NCBI RefSeq assembly: GCF_023702675.1
Contig: NZ_CP098478.1
Span: 3,038,001 to 3,102,000, forward strand
DNA from: Acinetobacter sp. C26M
GTDB taxonomy: Bacteria > Pseudomonadota > Gammaproteobacteria > Pseudomonadales > Moraxellaceae
Length of the DNA stretch: 64,000 nucleotides
Direction: 5' to 3'
Part shown: positions 22,882-35,146 of the stretch, in pieces
How positions within the stretch are numbered: position 1 is the first letter of the stretch
How the letters are laid out: every line of letters starts with the position of its first letter
Notes under the pieces: generated by a model
Databases searched by the model: none
Seen by the model: the letters and a program-made list of their open reading frames with translations, nothing else
What the model was told of the DNA's origin: nothing
Position numbers and translations under genes: made by a program

Positions 22882-22899
22882 TATAAATTTTTTTCAGGA

Positions 22900-22936
22900 T
22901 TGTCTTGTTCCATTACATTAAAATGGAACAAGACAA
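22900..22936. terminator. 15-bp perfect inverted repeat between convergent genes
   Basis: A perfect 15-bp stem (22900-22914 with 22922-22936), loop ACATTAA, lies between the flotillin stop (22881) and the convergent stop at 22941. It has no T tract on either strand, so it is an imperfect bidirectional terminator or an mRNA 3'-end stabiliser. Confidence 0.5.
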
Positions 22937-22940
22937 ATTA

Positions 22941-23276
22941 TTAAACACACTCAATCCCAGCCAATAAAGCAGAGATAAAAGTACGTTTATCAATGATTTC
23001 ATTATCAAATGCTAGTTCAATACGATCAAATAGCGTAATAAAGTCTTCGCTGGAATCCAAAATTGTTGCATGAAGTAGAGTGATTAGTCGTTGTTGCGAA
23101 ACCTGAGAGTATGTATGGAACTCAGGCAAAAGTAATACCTTTACAGCAGTAATAACATCCTCAGGCTTGTTTACATCCAAGCCATGCAGCTTTAAACAAT
23201 CTTCATCGCTTACATAGTTTGCATCAAATACTTTGAGCAAACTAAGCAGATCTAATATTTCTTGTTTAGCTTTCAT
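22941..23276 (-). CDS. Small unknown protein, possibly immunity-like
   Basis: A 111-aa soluble, acidic, mostly helical protein that I do not recognise. The ATG at 23276 (MKAKQEILDLLSLLKVFDANYV) is preferred: it lies 20 bp past the upstream gene's stop. A longer frame to 23390 would overlap that gene and encode a basic, unrelated-looking extension. There is no signal peptide or membrane segment. Pairing with the DUF6985-like gene and small size recall immunity genes of polymorphic toxin loci, but there is no toxin here. That idea is weak inference. Confidence 0.65.
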   Translation of the reverse strand: MKAKQEILDLLSLLKVFDANYVSDEDCLKLHGLDVNKPEDVITAVKVLLLPEFHTYSQVSQQRLITLLHATILDSSEDFITLFDRIELAFDNEIIDKRTFISALLAGIECV

Positions 23277-23296
23277 TATTTCACTTGAACTTATAG

Positions 23297-23773
23297 TTAG
23301 ATTGTAAATGCAATATCTTGATGGCTTACTTCTTTGACTGCCCAATGGTTGATTAATACTCCTAGCCCATGTTCTGGTTCCCATGAACACTCAAAAAGCA
23401 AACCAATAGCCTCATCTTTTGGCTCTAATTCCCCAATGTAAATGCCAACAGAAGTCAGTAGTTCTTTAAGTTGAGAGGCATTTTCTACTGAGGGAATGAG
23501 ATGGGCAAAATTCTCACCGAACTGAGCTTTTAAATCTACCCAACAGTCGTGATAATAAGCCAATATGCTTTCAAATATCTGTTCTTTCAGTTCTTTTTCT
23601 TTTTCACAAAATTGGTAAGCCAGATTTAATTGCCATTCTTCAATCACTCCACTTTCAGTAGGAATAGTTAAAGTGACTTCTTTTTCGAAAATTTCACTGA
23701 CATAAGGAATAATATATCTGCCATATTCATCTGGCTCAATCCCTTCCAATGATATACCCGTAATCGACTCCAT
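23297..23773 (-). CDS. Small protein resembling DUF6985/immunity-type domains
   Basis: A 158-aa soluble acidic protein. The C-terminal WEPEHGLGVLINHWAVKEVSHQDIAF resembles the end of DUF6985/DUF2004-like proteins (W..EHG.GV...G..V...G.QDI), often found near contact-dependent toxin systems. The N-terminus has a beta-rich part, then a helical middle (about 45-110). GGAA precedes the ATG at 23773. It appears to be the first gene of a two-gene unit. The family assignment is from memory of the motif and is uncertain. Confidence 0.6.
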   Translation of the reverse strand: MESITGISLEGIEPDEYGRYIIPYVSEIFEKEVTLTIPTESGVIEEWQLNLAYQFCEKEKELKEQIFESILAYYHDCWVDLKAQFGENFAHLIPSVENASQLKELLTSVGIYIGELEPKDEAIGLLFECSWEPEHGLGVLINHWAVKEVSHQDIAFTI

Positions 23774-23914
23774 ATAACGTTCCAGAAATTAGATCTATAA
23801 CTCAATTACTTTCTTATTAAGATTTAAATTTATCAAAAAACAACCACATTAAATATTTTATCATAGCTATTCCCTCATAAATTAAATGTGAATTTTCTAG
23901 ATAACATTACTCCA

Positions 23915-23950
23915 ATAAAAAAACCCCAATGTCTCCATTGGGGTTTTTTT
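23915..23950. terminator. Strong bidirectional terminator after sucD
   Basis: An 11-bp stem AAACCCCAATG/CATTGGGGTTT (23921-23931 with 23936-23946), loop TCTC, flanked by A7 and T7 tracts. It ends the suc operon on the minus strand. Confidence 0.9.
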
Positions 23951-23970
23951 AAAGATTAAAATCTAACGTA

Positions 23971-24861
23971 TTACGCTAAACCTTTCTCTTTTAAAACTTG
24001 CAACATAGTAGAACCAAGCTCAGCTGGGCTACGTGTGTAAGCCATTCCCGCACGTTCAAATGCAGCGAATTTCTCTTCAGCAGTACCTTGACCACCAGAA
24101 ATGATCGCACCAGCATGACCCATACGCTTACCTTTAGGCGCAGTTACACCCGCGATGTAACCGACTACAGGCTTAGTCACGTTAGATTTGATGAATTCAG
24201 CAGCTTCTTCTTCCGCTGTACCACCGATCTCACCGATCATGATGATTGCATCAGTATCTGGATCGTCTTGGAACAATTGAAGCGCTTCGATCTGGTTCAT
24301 GCCTGGGATTGGGTCACCACCAATACCGATACAAGTAGACTGACCTAAACCAAGCTTAGTTGTTTGAGCAACAGCTTCATAAGTCAATGTACCTGAACGT
24401 GAGATGATACCAATACGACCTGGTTGGTGGATGTGACCAGGCATAATACCGATCTTACATTCACCTGGAGTGATCACGCCTGGGCAGTTAGGACCAACTA
24501 AACGAGTACCGTTACCGTTAGTTTCTAAATAGCGTTTAGCTTTAAGCATGTCGATAGTTGGAACACCTTCAGTGATCACAACGATTAAGCCAACACCTGA
24601 ATCAACCGCTTCAACGATTGAGTCTAAAACGAATGGAGCTGGTACATAGATTACAGATGCATCTGCATTTGTTTCACGTACAGCTTCTTTCATTGTGTTG
24701 AATACTGGTAGGTCAAGGTGAGTTGTACCACCTTTACCTGGAGTAACACCACCAACAACTTTTGTACCGTAGTCTAAAGCTTGTGCAGAGTGGAAAGTAC
24801 CGTTTTTACCAGTAAAACCTTGTACCAATACTTTAGTGTCTTTATTAATTAATACGCTCAT
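23971..24861 (-). CDS. sucD: Succinate--CoA ligase, alpha subunit
   Basis: Catalytic and CoA-binding subunit of succinyl-CoA synthetase, which converts succinyl-CoA to succinate with nucleotide triphosphate formation in the TCA cycle. It has 296 aa, the normal length. The N-terminal CoA-binding Rossmann domain includes [13 protein letters not shown] (13-25); the phosphorylated histidine is His249 in [11 protein letters not shown]. It starts 12 bp after sucC and is the last gene of the suc cluster, followed by a strong terminator. Confidence 0.98.
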   Translation of the reverse strand: MSVLINKDTKVLVQGFTGKNGTFHSAQALDYGTKVVGGVTPGKGGTTHLDLPVFNTMKEAVRETNADASVIYVPAPFVLDSIVEAVDSGVGLIVVITEGVPTIDMLKAKRYLETNGNGTRLVGPNCPGVITPGECKIGIMPGHIHQPGRIGIISRSGTLTYEAVAQTTKLGLGQSTCIGIGGDPIPGMNQIEALQLFQDDPDTDAIIMIGEIGGTAEEEAAEFIKSNVTKPVVGYIAGVTAPKGKRMGHAGAIISGGQGTAEEKFAAFERAGMAYTRSPAELGSTMLQVLKEKGLA

Positions 24862-24873
24862 GATTGATACTCC

Positions 24874-26040
24874 TTACGCTTTAACTGCAGCTACAACTTT
24901 TTCTGCGGCATCAGATAAACCGTTCGCAGAAATTAATTTCAAACCAGATTCATCAAGTAATTTAGCACCTAACTCAGCGTTGTTACCTTCTAAACGAACA
25001 ACAACTGGTACAGTTACGTTTACTTCTTGAACCGCTGCAATAATCGCTTCAGCAATCATGTCACAACGTACGATACCACCGAAGATGTTGATTAAAACAC
25101 CTTGAACAGAAGTATCAGCAAGGATGATTTTGAACGCTTCGATTACACGCTCTTTGGTTGCACCGCCACCAACGTCAAGGAAGTTTGCAGGCTGACCACC
25201 ATAAAGTTTGATGATGTCCATCGTTGCCATTGCAAGACCAGCACCGTTCACCATACAACCGATGTTACCTTCTAAAGCAACATAGTTAAGGTCAAATTCA
25301 GATGCTTTCAATTCACGCTCATTCTCTTGAGACTTGTCACGTAAAGCAGCAACTTTAGGTAAACGGTAAAGCGCGTTAGAGTCGATACCTACTTTCGCAT
25401 CTACACATAAAATATCGCCATTTTCACGAACTGAAAGTGGGTTAATTTCGAATAATGCAAAGTCATTTTCAACAAATGCTTGGTAAGCAGCAGCCATGAT
25501 TTTTACAAATTGGCTGATTTGCTTGTCTTTCAAACCTAAAGCAAACGCAACTTCACGCGCTTGGAATGGTTGTAAGCCAACTAATGGATCAACTTCAACT
25601 TTGATAATTTTTTCAGGCGTTTCTTCTGCAACTTTCTCGATTTCTACACCACCTTCGGTAGAAGCCATGAAAGTAATACGACGGCTAGAACGGTCTACAA
25701 CCGCGCCTAAGTAAAGCTCACGTTCAACTGGATAAACGTCTTCAGCAACGATAATGCTGTTAACTGGTTGACCATTTGCATCTGTTTGATACGTTACAAG
25801 ACGAGTACCAATGATGTTGTTAGCAAATTCGATAACATCTTCTTTAGATTTTGCAACTTTAACGCCGCCAGCCTTACCACGACCACCAGCATGAACTTGC
25901 GCTTTCATTACAGCGAATTTACCACCAAGCTGTTCAAATGCAGCAACTGCTTCGTCTGCATTTGTTGCCAAGATACCTTCTTGTACTGGCATGCCATATT
26001 CTTTCAATAATGCTTTAGCTTGATACTCATGTAAGTTCAT
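24874..26040 (-). CDS. sucC: Succinate--CoA ligase (ADP-forming), beta subunit
   Basis: Nucleotide- and succinate-binding subunit, partner of SucD (388 aa, normal length). [19 protein letters not shown] is the classic start of the ATP-grasp domain; [13 protein letters not shown] (about 51-63) is the glycine-rich nucleotide region and [27 protein letters not shown] with FLDVGGGA marks the C-terminal domain. It is separated from lpd by 137 bp that contain a hairpin with a T run, so it may be expressed partly from its own promoter. Confidence 0.98.
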   Translation of the reverse strand: MNLHEYQAKALLKEYGMPVQEGILATNADEAVAAFEQLGGKFAVMKAQVHAGGRGKAGGVKVAKSKEDVIEFANNIIGTRLVTYQTDANGQPVNSIIVAEDVYPVERELYLGAVVDRSSRRITFMASTEGGVEIEKVAEETPEKIIKVEVDPLVGLQPFQAREVAFALGLKDKQISQFVKIMAAAYQAFVENDFALFEINPLSVRENGDILCVDAKVGIDSNALYRLPKVAALRDKSQENERELKASEFDLNYVALEGNIGCMVNGAGLAMATMDIIKLYGGQPANFLDVGGGATKERVIEAFKIILADTSVQGVLINIFGGIVRCDMIAEAIIAAVQEVNVTVPVVVRLEGNNAELGAKLLDESGLKLISANGLSDAAEKVVAAVKA

Positions 26041-26144
26041 TTAGTTACCTACTATGTTGTTTGTAGTGATACAGCCCTGATCTTCTTAAAACCAGACTGC
26101 TACATATTGAATCAATGCTTGTCTAAACCAGACAATCATCATCA

Positions 26145-26175
26145 TTCAAAAAAGTGTGGCGAACCACACTTTATG
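26145..26175 (-). terminator. Hairpin between lpd and sucC (attenuating terminator)
   Basis: AAAGTGTGG/CCACACTTT stem (26151-26159 with 26164-26172), 4-nt loop (TTCG on the minus strand), followed by a run of T on the minus strand. It lies right after the lpd stop and before sucC, inside a cluster usually treated as one operon. Confidence 0.7.
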
Positions 26176-26177
26176 TT

Positions 26178-27715
<1,538 letters not shown>

Positions 27716-27719
27716 TATG

Positions 27720-28925
27720 TTAAAGATCAAGAATGAGTTTAGCTGGCTCTTCTAACAATTCTTTGATTGTTACCAAGAAACCTACAGCTTCTTTACCATC
27801 GATTAAACGGTGGTCATAAGAAAGCGCTAAGTACATCATTGGCAAGATTTCAACTTGACCATTTACCGCCATAGGACGTTCTTGGATTTTATGCATACCC
27901 AAGATCGCTGTTTGTGGCGTATTCAAAATCGGCGTAGATAATAATGAACCGAAAGTACCACCATTGGTGATCGTGAACGTACCGCCAGTCATGTCTTCGA
28001 TGCCTAATTTACCGTCACGCGCTTTGAAAGCGTAATCACGGATACCGTTTTCCACTTCTGCATAGTTCATGCGGTCAGTATCACGAAGCACTGGCACAAC
28101 TAAGCCACGCTCACTTGATACAGCAACACCGATGTCATAGAAACCGTGATAAACAATATCATCGCCATCAATAGAACCGTTCACTGCTGGGTAGCGTTTT
28201 AATGCTTCAGTCGCTGCTTTAACAAAGAAAGACATAAAGCCTAAACGAGCACCATGACGTTTTTCGAATGCATCTTTATATTGCTTACGCATTTCCATGA
28301 TTGGCTTCATGTTAACTTCGTTGAACGTTGTTAACATTGCAGTTTGTTGTGTAGCAGCCAATAAACGCTCAGCAACGCGCTTACGTAAACGAGTCATTGG
28401 AACACGTTTCTCGATACGCTCGCCTACCGCAACGCTTAATGGTTGAACTGATGCAGCAGGTTTAGCTTGATGGCTCGCAACATCTTCTTTAGTAATGCGA
28501 CCACCGCGGCCTGTACCTTGTACGTCAGCAGCATTGATACCAGTTTCAGATAATGCTTTACGAACTGCAGGCGCTTGGTTTTGATCAACTGCTTGAGTTG
28601 ATGCCGCCGCAGGAGCAGCAGCTGTAGGAGCTGCCGCTGCTGGTGCAGCAGCTTCAGGAGCAGCTTCAGGAGCAGCTGCAGAAACAGCACCAGCTTCGAA
28701 TTGAGCAATCACTTCGTCAGAAAGAACTGTATCGCCCTCACCTTTGATGATTGCAACTAAGCTACCATCAGCTGGAGCAACCACTTCTAAAACAACTTTA
28801 TCGGTTTCAATGTCACAGATCACTTCATCACGTGATACAGGTTCACCTACTTTCTTGTGCCAAGTTGCGATCGTACCGTCAGCAACTGACTCTGGAAATA
28901 CCGGTGCTTTAATTTCGGTTGCCAT
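27720..28925 (-). CDS. sucB: Dihydrolipoyllysine-residue succinyltransferase (E2o)
   Basis: Core E2 of 2-oxoglutarate dehydrogenase, moving the succinyl group from E1-ThDP to CoA. 401 aa. One lipoyl domain (1-78) with lipoylated Lys43 in [10 protein letters not shown], an Ala/Pro linker (about 82-112), the E1/E3-binding domain (about 118-152, [20 protein letters not shown]) and the catalytic domain with His372/Asp376 in [12 protein letters not shown]. The start codon overlaps the sucA stop by one base (TAATG), which implies translational coupling. Confidence 0.97.
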   Translation of the reverse strand: MATEIKAPVFPESVADGTIATWHKKVGEPVSRDEVICDIETDKVVLEVVAPADGSLVAIIKGEGDTVLSDEVIAQFEAGAVSAAAPEAAPEAAAPAAAAPTAAAPAAASTQAVDQNQAPAVRKALSETGINAADVQGTGRGGRITKEDVASHQAKPAASVQPLSVAVGERIEKRVPMTRLRKRVAERLLAATQQTAMLTTFNEVNMKPIMEMRKQYKDAFEKRHGARLGFMSFFVKAATEALKRYPAVNGSIDGDDIVYHGFYDIGVAVSSERGLVVPVLRDTDRMNYAEVENGIRDYAFKARDGKLGIEDMTGGTFTITNGGTFGSLLSTPILNTPQTAILGMHKIQERPMAVNGQVEILPMMYLALSYDHRLIDGKEAVGFLVTIKELLEEPAKLILDL

Positions 28926-31777
28926 TATTTAGAATCTCCTGATTGTTCAACTTCAATCGCAAGTGCGTCATTGATAAGCTGAGCTTGTTGTTTTGCATGC
29001 AAGTATGGCGAGCCACAAGCAGGTGCGGCAGATGCTTCACGACCAGCATAGCTAATACGGATTTGTTTACCAGATTTAAGAACGTCTTCATACAAACGAG
29101 GAACGATGAATAACCAAGCGCCTTGGTTCTTCGGCTCTTCTTGTGCCCAAACAAGTTCTTGAATGTTTGGATACTCAGCCATAACTTCAGCCAAGCGTTG
29201 TTCTGGGTATGGATATAATTGTTCGATACGTACAATCGCAATGTGGTTTAAACCAAGCTCACGACGTTTTTCGAGTAAATCGTAATAAACCTTACCACCA
29301 CAAAGCACTAAGCGAGTTACGTCAGCTTTGTTGATTTGATCAATTTCATCGATCACAGTTTGGAATGAACCGTTTGCTAATTCATCTAAAGTCGAAGTCG
29401 CAAGTTTATGACGCAATAATGATTTTGGTGACATCACGATCATTGGCTTACGAATCGGACGAACAGCCTGACGACGTAAAGCATGGAAAATCTGTGCAGG
29501 CGTTGTTGGTGTCATCACTTGCATATTGTCTTCAGCGCATAGCTGTAAGAAGCGCTCTAAACGTGCAGATGAATGCTCTGGACCTTGACCTTCATAACCG
29601 TGTGGTAACAACATGGTTAGACCACACACACGCTCCCACTTGGTTTCACCCGAAGCGATAAACTGGTCAATTACAACTTGCGCACAGTTAGCGAAGTCAC
29701 CGAATTGAGCTTCCCAAACGATCAAGCTTTTCGGCAATGTCGTTGAATAGCCGTATTCGAATGCAAGCACTGCTTCTTCTGACAGTAAAGAGTCATAGAC
29801 CGCAGTACGTGGCTGATTTTCTTTGATATGGCAAAGTGGAATATAAACAGAACCATCGACTTGGTTATGTAATTTGGCATGACGGTGCGAGAATGTACCA
29901 CGACCCACGTCTTCACCAGTAATACGAACCAAGAAACCATCATCAAGTAAAGTCGCATACGCTAAAGTTTCTGCAGCACCCCAGTTGAGTGGCATTTCAC
30001 CTGTTTGCATTTTCACGCGATCATCAATGACTTTTTGAACTTGACGCTGTAATACAAAACCTTCTGGTAATGTATTCATTGTTAAACCAAGCTCTTTCAA
30101 ACGATCGATGCTGAATGTTGTATCCCAAAGGTCTGTATATTCATGGCCCAAATATGGGGTCCAATCGACAAACATCTTTTTATTTGGTTCACGAACTAAA
30201 GCATTGGCAACGTGATTACCTGCTTCTAAATCAGAACGATAGCCTTCAACCATTGCATCTGCGCTTGCGCGATCAAGTACTTTTTCCTGAACCAATTGAT
30301 CAGCATATAAAGTACGCGTAGTCGCCTTCTTGTTGATCACTTGATACATCAATGGTTGTGTTGCAGATGGTTCATCTGCCTCGTTATGACCGCGACGACG
30401 GTAGCAGAACAAGTCTAAAATGACATCTTTACGGAAAGTATGACGGAAATCATGTGCAAGCTGAGTTACGAAAATCACAGCTTCAGGATCATCACCATTC
30501 ACATGGAAAATCGGTGATTGGATCATTTTAGCAACGTCAGTACAGTATTCTGTAGAACGTGTATCACGTGGATCAGAGGTCGTGAAACCAACTTGGTTGT
30601 TGATCACGATATGGACTGTACCGCCCACTGTATAACCACGTGTTTGTGACATTTGGAAGGTTTCTTGGTTTACACCTTGACCCGCAAATGCAGCATCACC
30701 ATGAACAATCACTGGAAGAACGTCATCACCGCCAATGTCTTTACGACGAACTTGACGTGCACGAACCGAACCTTCAACAACAGGTCCAACGATTTCTAAG
30801 TGTGATGGGTTAAACGCTAATGCCAAGTGAACTTCGCCACCTGGTGTCATTACGTTTGAAGAGAAACCTTGGTGATACTTAACATCACCAGAACCTTTTT
30901 TATGTAGGCTTTTACCTTCAAACTCACCAAAAAGGTCAGCTGGGTTTTTACCCATAATGTTAACAAGAAGGTTGAGACGACCACGGTGTGGCATACCAAT
31001 CACAACTTCTTTACAACCAACACTACCTGCACGCTGGATGATTTCGTTCATCATCGGAATAAAAGACTCACCGCCTTCTACACCAAAACGTTTCGCACCA
31101 ACGAATTTATTACCAAGATACTTTTCTAAGCCTTCTGCAGCGGTTAAACGCTCAAGGAAGCCTTTCTTCTGATCACTGGTATAGTTAAATTTACCGCGAA
31201 CACTTTCCAAACGTTGTTGAATCCAACGCTTTTCTTTGGTGTCAACGATATGCATATATTCCACGCCAACTGAACTACAGTAAGTCGCTTCCATTGCCTC
31301 AACCATTTCAGACAATGTTGCTTCTGCTTTGCCAATTGCGAGGTTGCCTGTATTAAATACAGTATCAAGATCCGACTTGGTTAAACCGTGAGCAGATAAA
31401 TCTAGGTCAGGAACGTCTTCGCGTTTCGCAAGACCTAATGGATCGAGTTTAGCTTTTTGATGACCACGGTTACGGTAAGCAGCGATGAGTTGTAATACAC
31501 CAATTTGACGACGCTCATGTTCTGTACTTACAGTGCTTTGTACGACAGGCTGAACTCGGCTTGCATTACGTCCCAAAAGGAGGAATTGCTCGCGCACACT
31601 GCCGTGTGGTTGATCACCTTTAGGGTATTTATCGAAATATTCACGCCAATCCTCTGACACTGAGGTTGGAGAAGTTAGGTACTGTTCGTATAGCTCTTCA
31701 ATATACGCTGCACTATCAGCGGAAAGTTCAGTGTCAAGACGCGATGCGTCAGCAACTTCTTGCATTTTTGGACCCAT
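28925..31777 (-). CDS. sucA: 2-oxoglutarate dehydrogenase E1 component
   Basis: Thiamine diphosphate-dependent E1 that decarboxylates 2-oxoglutarate; first gene of the suc cluster. 950 aa, typical. The N-terminus has the E2-binding stretch ([31 protein letters not shown]), then [13 protein letters not shown] (about 263-275), [15 protein letters not shown] and the ThDP/Mg region [10 protein letters not shown], followed by the transketolase-like C-terminal half. MGPK at 31777 is taken as the start, but AGGA lies only one base away, so the Met at 31765 (MQEVADAS) is a good alternative. It is preceded by a long gene-free leader. Confidence 0.97.
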   Translation of the reverse strand: MGPKMQEVADASRLDTELSADSAAYIEELYEQYLTSPTSVSEDWREYFDKYPKGDQPHGSVREQFLLLGRNASRVQPVVQSTVSTEHERRQIGVLQLIAAYRNRGHQKAKLDPLGLAKREDVPDLDLSAHGLTKSDLDTVFNTGNLAIGKAEATLSEMVEAMEATYCSSVGVEYMHIVDTKEKRWIQQRLESVRGKFNYTSDQKKGFLERLTAAEGLEKYLGNKFVGAKRFGVEGGESFIPMMNEIIQRAGSVGCKEVVIGMPHRGRLNLLVNIMGKNPADLFGEFEGKSLHKKGSGDVKYHQGFSSNVMTPGGEVHLALAFNPSHLEIVGPVVEGSVRARQVRRKDIGGDDVLPVIVHGDAAFAGQGVNQETFQMSQTRGYTVGGTVHIVINNQVGFTTSDPRDTRSTEYCTDVAKMIQSPIFHVNGDDPEAVIFVTQLAHDFRHTFRKDVILDLFCYRRRGHNEADEPSATQPLMYQVINKKATTRTLYADQLVQEKVLDRASADAMVEGYRSDLEAGNHVANALVREPNKKMFVDWTPYLGHEYTDLWDTTFSIDRLKELGLTMNTLPEGFVLQRQVQKVIDDRVKMQTGEMPLNWGAAETLAYATLLDDGFLVRITGEDVGRGTFSHRHAKLHNQVDGSVYIPLCHIKENQPRTAVYDSLLSEEAVLAFEYGYSTTLPKSLIVWEAQFGDFANCAQVVIDQFIASGETKWERVCGLTMLLPHGYEGQGPEHSSARLERFLQLCAEDNMQVMTPTTPAQIFHALRRQAVRPIRKPMIVMSPKSLLRHKLATSTLDELANGSFQTVIDEIDQINKADVTRLVLCGGKVYYDLLEKRRELGLNHIAIVRIEQLYPYPEQRLAEVMAEYPNIQELVWAQEEPKNQGAWLFIVPRLYEDVLKSGKQIRISYAGREASAAPACGSPYLHAKQQAQLINDALAIEVEQSGDSK

Positions 31778-32464
31778 TTCCTATTGCAAAAAATAATACA
31801 GGCTGCCTTTTAAGCACACCCATGATTCATAGTGTCAAATTGGTAAACACGACACTACTACCCAAGATCATCCAACCTTGAGACATTATTACTACACATC
31901 AGGAGTATTCCCTTTGATGTAACAAATGAGCTACGCACCTTCAATTCAAGGCACATAACTCATTTTTCATACTCGATGAAATCGAGCAATTTTTTGCAAA
32001 TCATTTTAGAAAAATTAACTGGATTTTTAACTTTTCTAAATTGACTTTTTCCATGAAATCTGTACAAATCTCTAAGACATTATCGTTCGATAACATCAAG
32101 AATCTGTTTATTTTTTGATTTCATTTGTGGCAGAAATCCTAACATGTTCTCAAGCTTGGATTGATTTTTTTGACACATACCATCCATAAAGCAGCGAAAT
32201 ACACATATCAAATTATATTCTAATATAGCGCCCTTTTGATAAAAGTTGCACTCCAATCGATCAAAAATAAACATTCTCTACAAATCTTGCACAAATGTTA
32301 TTCGGTTTGATGAAAAATAGATCAATATATTTAACATATCGATTCTCATGATTTGGTTTAACAGCAAAATCTATAAATATTTAAGGCCGAATTGCTGAAA
32401 TTCAAGCCTAATTTTTCCAAGTAAACACTTTTTAACCAAGCTCACCCTTTAAGCAAATTCCAAT
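31778..32464. other. Gene-free region between sdhB and sucA
   Basis: About 690 bp of AT-rich sequence upstream of sucA; it should hold the suc promoter and leader on the minus strand. No convincing protein gene: the 64-codon minus-strand frame at 32080-32274 lacks a ribosome site and looks like chance. One plus-strand hairpin followed by T6 lies at 31972-31994 (CTCGAT/ATCGAG), which might end an unknown short plus-strand transcript. Confidence 0.45.
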
Positions 32465-32497
32465 AAAAAAGAAGCCCCTTTCGGGGCTTCTTTTTTA
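32465..32497 (-). terminator. Terminator of the sdh operon
   Basis: GAAGCCCC/GGGGCTTC core stem (32471-32478 with 32483-32490), extended by A6/T6, about 20 bp past the sdhB stop. Strong and symmetrical. Confidence 0.9.
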
Positions 32498-32513
32498 AGC
32501 TAGAAAAAGTGGA

Positions 32514-33224
32514 TTAACCCGCTTGATCTAACAACATATTACGAATGTGACCAATTGCCTTTGTCGGGTTCAAACCTTTAGGACATACAGATACACAGTT
32601 CATGATCCCTTTACAACGGAACAAAGAGAACGGATCGTCTAAACGAGCCAAACGCTCTTGTGTTGCCGTATCACGAGAATCAATGATAAAGCGGTATGCA
32701 TTTAACAATGCAGATGGCCCAAGGAACTTATCAGGGTTCCACCAGAATGATGGGCATGACGTTGAACAACATGCACAAAGAATACATTCATATAGACCAT
32801 CTAAGTGTTCACGTTCTGCTTGAGACTGTAAACGCTCTTTTGCTGGCGCAGGTTGATTGTTAATCAAGAATGGCTGGATCTTGTCATATTGATCATAGAA
32901 CTGATTCATGTCTACAACCAAGTCTTTTACCACTGGTAAACCAGGTAAAGGACGGATCACAATCTTTTCTGGCAAGTCGTTCAAGTTCCACAAGCACGCT
33001 AAACCATTTTTACCATTGATGTTCACACCATCCGAACCACAAATACCTTCACGGCAAGAGCGACGGAATGTTAATGACTCATCTTGCACTTTCAACGCAA
33101 GTAACGCATCAAGCAACATACGGTGCTTATCGGTTAACTCAAGTTTGAAAGTTTGCATGTACGGCGCTTTATCCTTATCAGGATCATAGCGGTAGATTTC
33201 GAATGTACGAGTGCCTCTACTCAT
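32514..33224 (-). CDS. sdhB: Succinate dehydrogenase iron-sulfur subunit
   Basis: Electron-transfer subunit of complex II passing electrons from SdhA to quinone. 236 aa. [2Fe-2S] ligands at Cys57, Cys62 and Cys77 (CREGICGSDG...CLW); the ferredoxin-like C-terminal half has CILCACCSTSCPS (Cys147-157) and CKGIMNCVSVCPKGLNP for the [4Fe-4S] and [3Fe-4S] centres. GGAGAA precedes the ATG. It lies 14 bp after sdhA and is the last gene of sdhCDAB. Confidence 0.98.
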   Translation of the reverse strand: MSRGTRTFEIYRYDPDKDKAPYMQTFKLELTDKHRMLLDALLALKVQDESLTFRRSCREGICGSDGVNINGKNGLACLWNLNDLPEKIVIRPLPGLPVVKDLVVDMNQFYDQYDKIQPFLINNQPAPAKERLQSQAEREHLDGLYECILCACCSTSCPSFWWNPDKFLGPSALLNAYRFIIDSRDTATQERLARLDDPFSLFRCKGIMNCVSVCPKGLNPTKAIGHIRNMLLDQAG

Positions 33225-33238
33225 CTTTGTTCTCCCGA

Positions 33239-35134
33239 TTAGAATGTACGTGGTTTAGGTTCAATTGCTTCAACCGTTAATGGGCTGAAACGTACTGGCT
33301 TATATTCAAGACGGTTGTCTGATGAATACCATAAAGTATGCTTCATCCACTCATCATCACGGCGACCGTAAGAATAAGTTGGGTGGTCAGGTGCTAACTC
33401 ATAGTCAACAACTGTATGTGCACCACGACATTCTTTACGTGCAGCAGCAGAAATCAGAGTCGCCTTCGCAACTTCATATAAGTTTTCAACTTCTAATGCT
33501 TCAACACGCGCAGTGTTAAATACTTTAGATTTGTCTTTTAAATGAATGTTACGAACACGTGGTTCAATCGCAAGGATTTCTTTTACGCCCTTATCAAGCA
33601 ATGCTTGAGTACGGAACACACCTGCGTGATCTTGTACGATGTCACGGATTGCATCAGCAACTTCTTGCGCGTTTTCACCCGTAGTTGAATCATCCAACTT
33701 ACGAATACGCTCTAATGTATTTACCAATACATCAGTCGGAAGCGGTTGATAATCATCGCCATGATGTTTAGTCACGTAGTCAATGATGTGCTCGCCCGCT
33801 GCTTTACCAAATACTACAAGATCAAGCAATGAGTTTGTACCTAAACGGTTTGCACCATGTACAGATACGCAAGAACATTCACCAATTGCATAGAAACCTT
33901 TTACTGGCTTCACATAGTCACGTGTACCTTTATAAGAATACTCTTTAGTATCCTTATCATAATGCGCAGAGAATTCACCCTCTTCAACACCATGTGGAAC
34001 AACCACTTGACCATGAATATTGGTCGGAATACCACCCATTTGATAATGGATTGTTGGTACGACAGGAATTGGCTCTTTGGTACAGTCAACGTTCGCAAAC
34101 TTCTTACCAATCTCAAATACAGATGGAAGACGCTTCATAATCGTTTCAGCACCCAAGTGAGTCATATCCAATAAGATATAATCCGCCTTAGGACCACAAC
34201 CACGACCTTCTTTAATTTCTTGGTCCATAGAACGTGATACGAAGTCACGCGGTGCCAAGTCTTTTAAAGTCGGTGCATAACGTTCCATGAATGGCTCGCC
34301 GTCTTTGTTACGAAGGATACCACCTTCGCCACGACAACCTTCAGTCAACAATACGCCTGCGCCAGCAACACCCGTTGGGTGGAATTGCCAGAATTCCATA
34401 TCTTGCAATGGAATACCTGCACGAGCCGCCATACCAAGACCGTCACCAGTATTAATATAAGCATTGGTTGATGCGCGATACACACGACCAGCACCACCTG
34501 TAGCGAACAAGGTTGCTTTCGCTTGGAATACTGCAATGTTACCTGTTTCTTGGTCAATTGCCGTCACACCAAGGACATCACCTGCTTCGTTACGGATTAA
34601 GTCTAATGCAATCCATTCAACGTAGAACTGAGTACCCATTTTTACGTTGCTTTGATACAAGGTATGAAGTAACGCATGGCCTGTACGGTCAGCAGCAGCA
34701 CACGCACGCGGAACTGCTTTTTCACCATAGTTTGCAGAGTGACCACCAAATGGACGCTGATAGATCGTACCATCTTCGTTACGGTCAAACGGCATACCTA
34801 AGTGTTCAAGCTCGTATACCACTTTTGGCGCTTCACGTGTCATGAACTCGATTGCGTCCTGATCGCCTAACCAGTCAGAACCTTTTACCGTGTCATAGAA
34901 GTGATAATGCCAATTATCTTCTTGCATGTTACCTAACGACGCACCAATACCACCTTGAGCAGCAACTGTATGCGAACGTGTTGGGAATACTTTGGTTAAT
35001 ACTGCAACTTTTAAACCTGCTTGAGCAAGTTGATAAGCAGCACGCATACCAGAACCACCACCACCAACGATAACTGCGTCGAAAGTGAGGTTTTGAATAT
35101 TTGAATAATCTTCTTTAGGGTTAATTGCGCCCAT
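33239..35134 (-). CDS. sdhA: Succinate dehydrogenase flavoprotein subunit
   Basis: Oxidises succinate to fumarate, with covalently bound FAD. 631 aa. FAD-binding GGGGSGM at 24-30, and SHTVAAQGGIGASLGN contains the flavinylated His55. Conserved HPTG (QFHPTGV) and the capping-domain Arg/His residues are present. The C-terminus (YGRRDDEWMKHTLWY) is typical. GAAGAGAT precedes the start. It is the third gene of the sdhCDAB operon. Confidence 0.98.
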   Translation of the reverse strand: MGAINPKEDYSNIQNLTFDAVIVGGGGSGMRAAYQLAQAGLKVAVLTKVFPTRSHTVAAQGGIGASLGNMQEDNWHYHFYDTVKGSDWLGDQDAIEFMTREAPKVVYELEHLGMPFDRNEDGTIYQRPFGGHSANYGEKAVPRACAAADRTGHALLHTLYQSNVKMGTQFYVEWIALDLIRNEAGDVLGVTAIDQETGNIAVFQAKATLFATGGAGRVYRASTNAYINTGDGLGMAARAGIPLQDMEFWQFHPTGVAGAGVLLTEGCRGEGGILRNKDGEPFMERYAPTLKDLAPRDFVSRSMDQEIKEGRGCGPKADYILLDMTHLGAETIMKRLPSVFEIGKKFANVDCTKEPIPVVPTIHYQMGGIPTNIHGQVVVPHGVEEGEFSAHYDKDTKEYSYKGTRDYVKPVKGFYAIGECSCVSVHGANRLGTNSLLDLVVFGKAAGEHIIDYVTKHHGDDYQPLPTDVLVNTLERIRKLDDSTTGENAQEVADAIRDIVQDHAGVFRTQALLDKGVKEILAIEPRVRNIHLKDKSKVFNTARVEALEVENLYEVAKATLISAAARKECRGAHTVVDYELAPDHPTYSYGRRDDEWMKHTLWYSSDNRLEYKPVRFSPLTVEAIEPKPRTF

Positions 35135-35146
35135 GATCTCTTCCTA

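Noticed and set aside
32080..32274. 64-codon minus-strand ORF between sdhB and sucA
   Set aside because: No ribosome site, no recognisable sequence, AT-rich intergenic setting.
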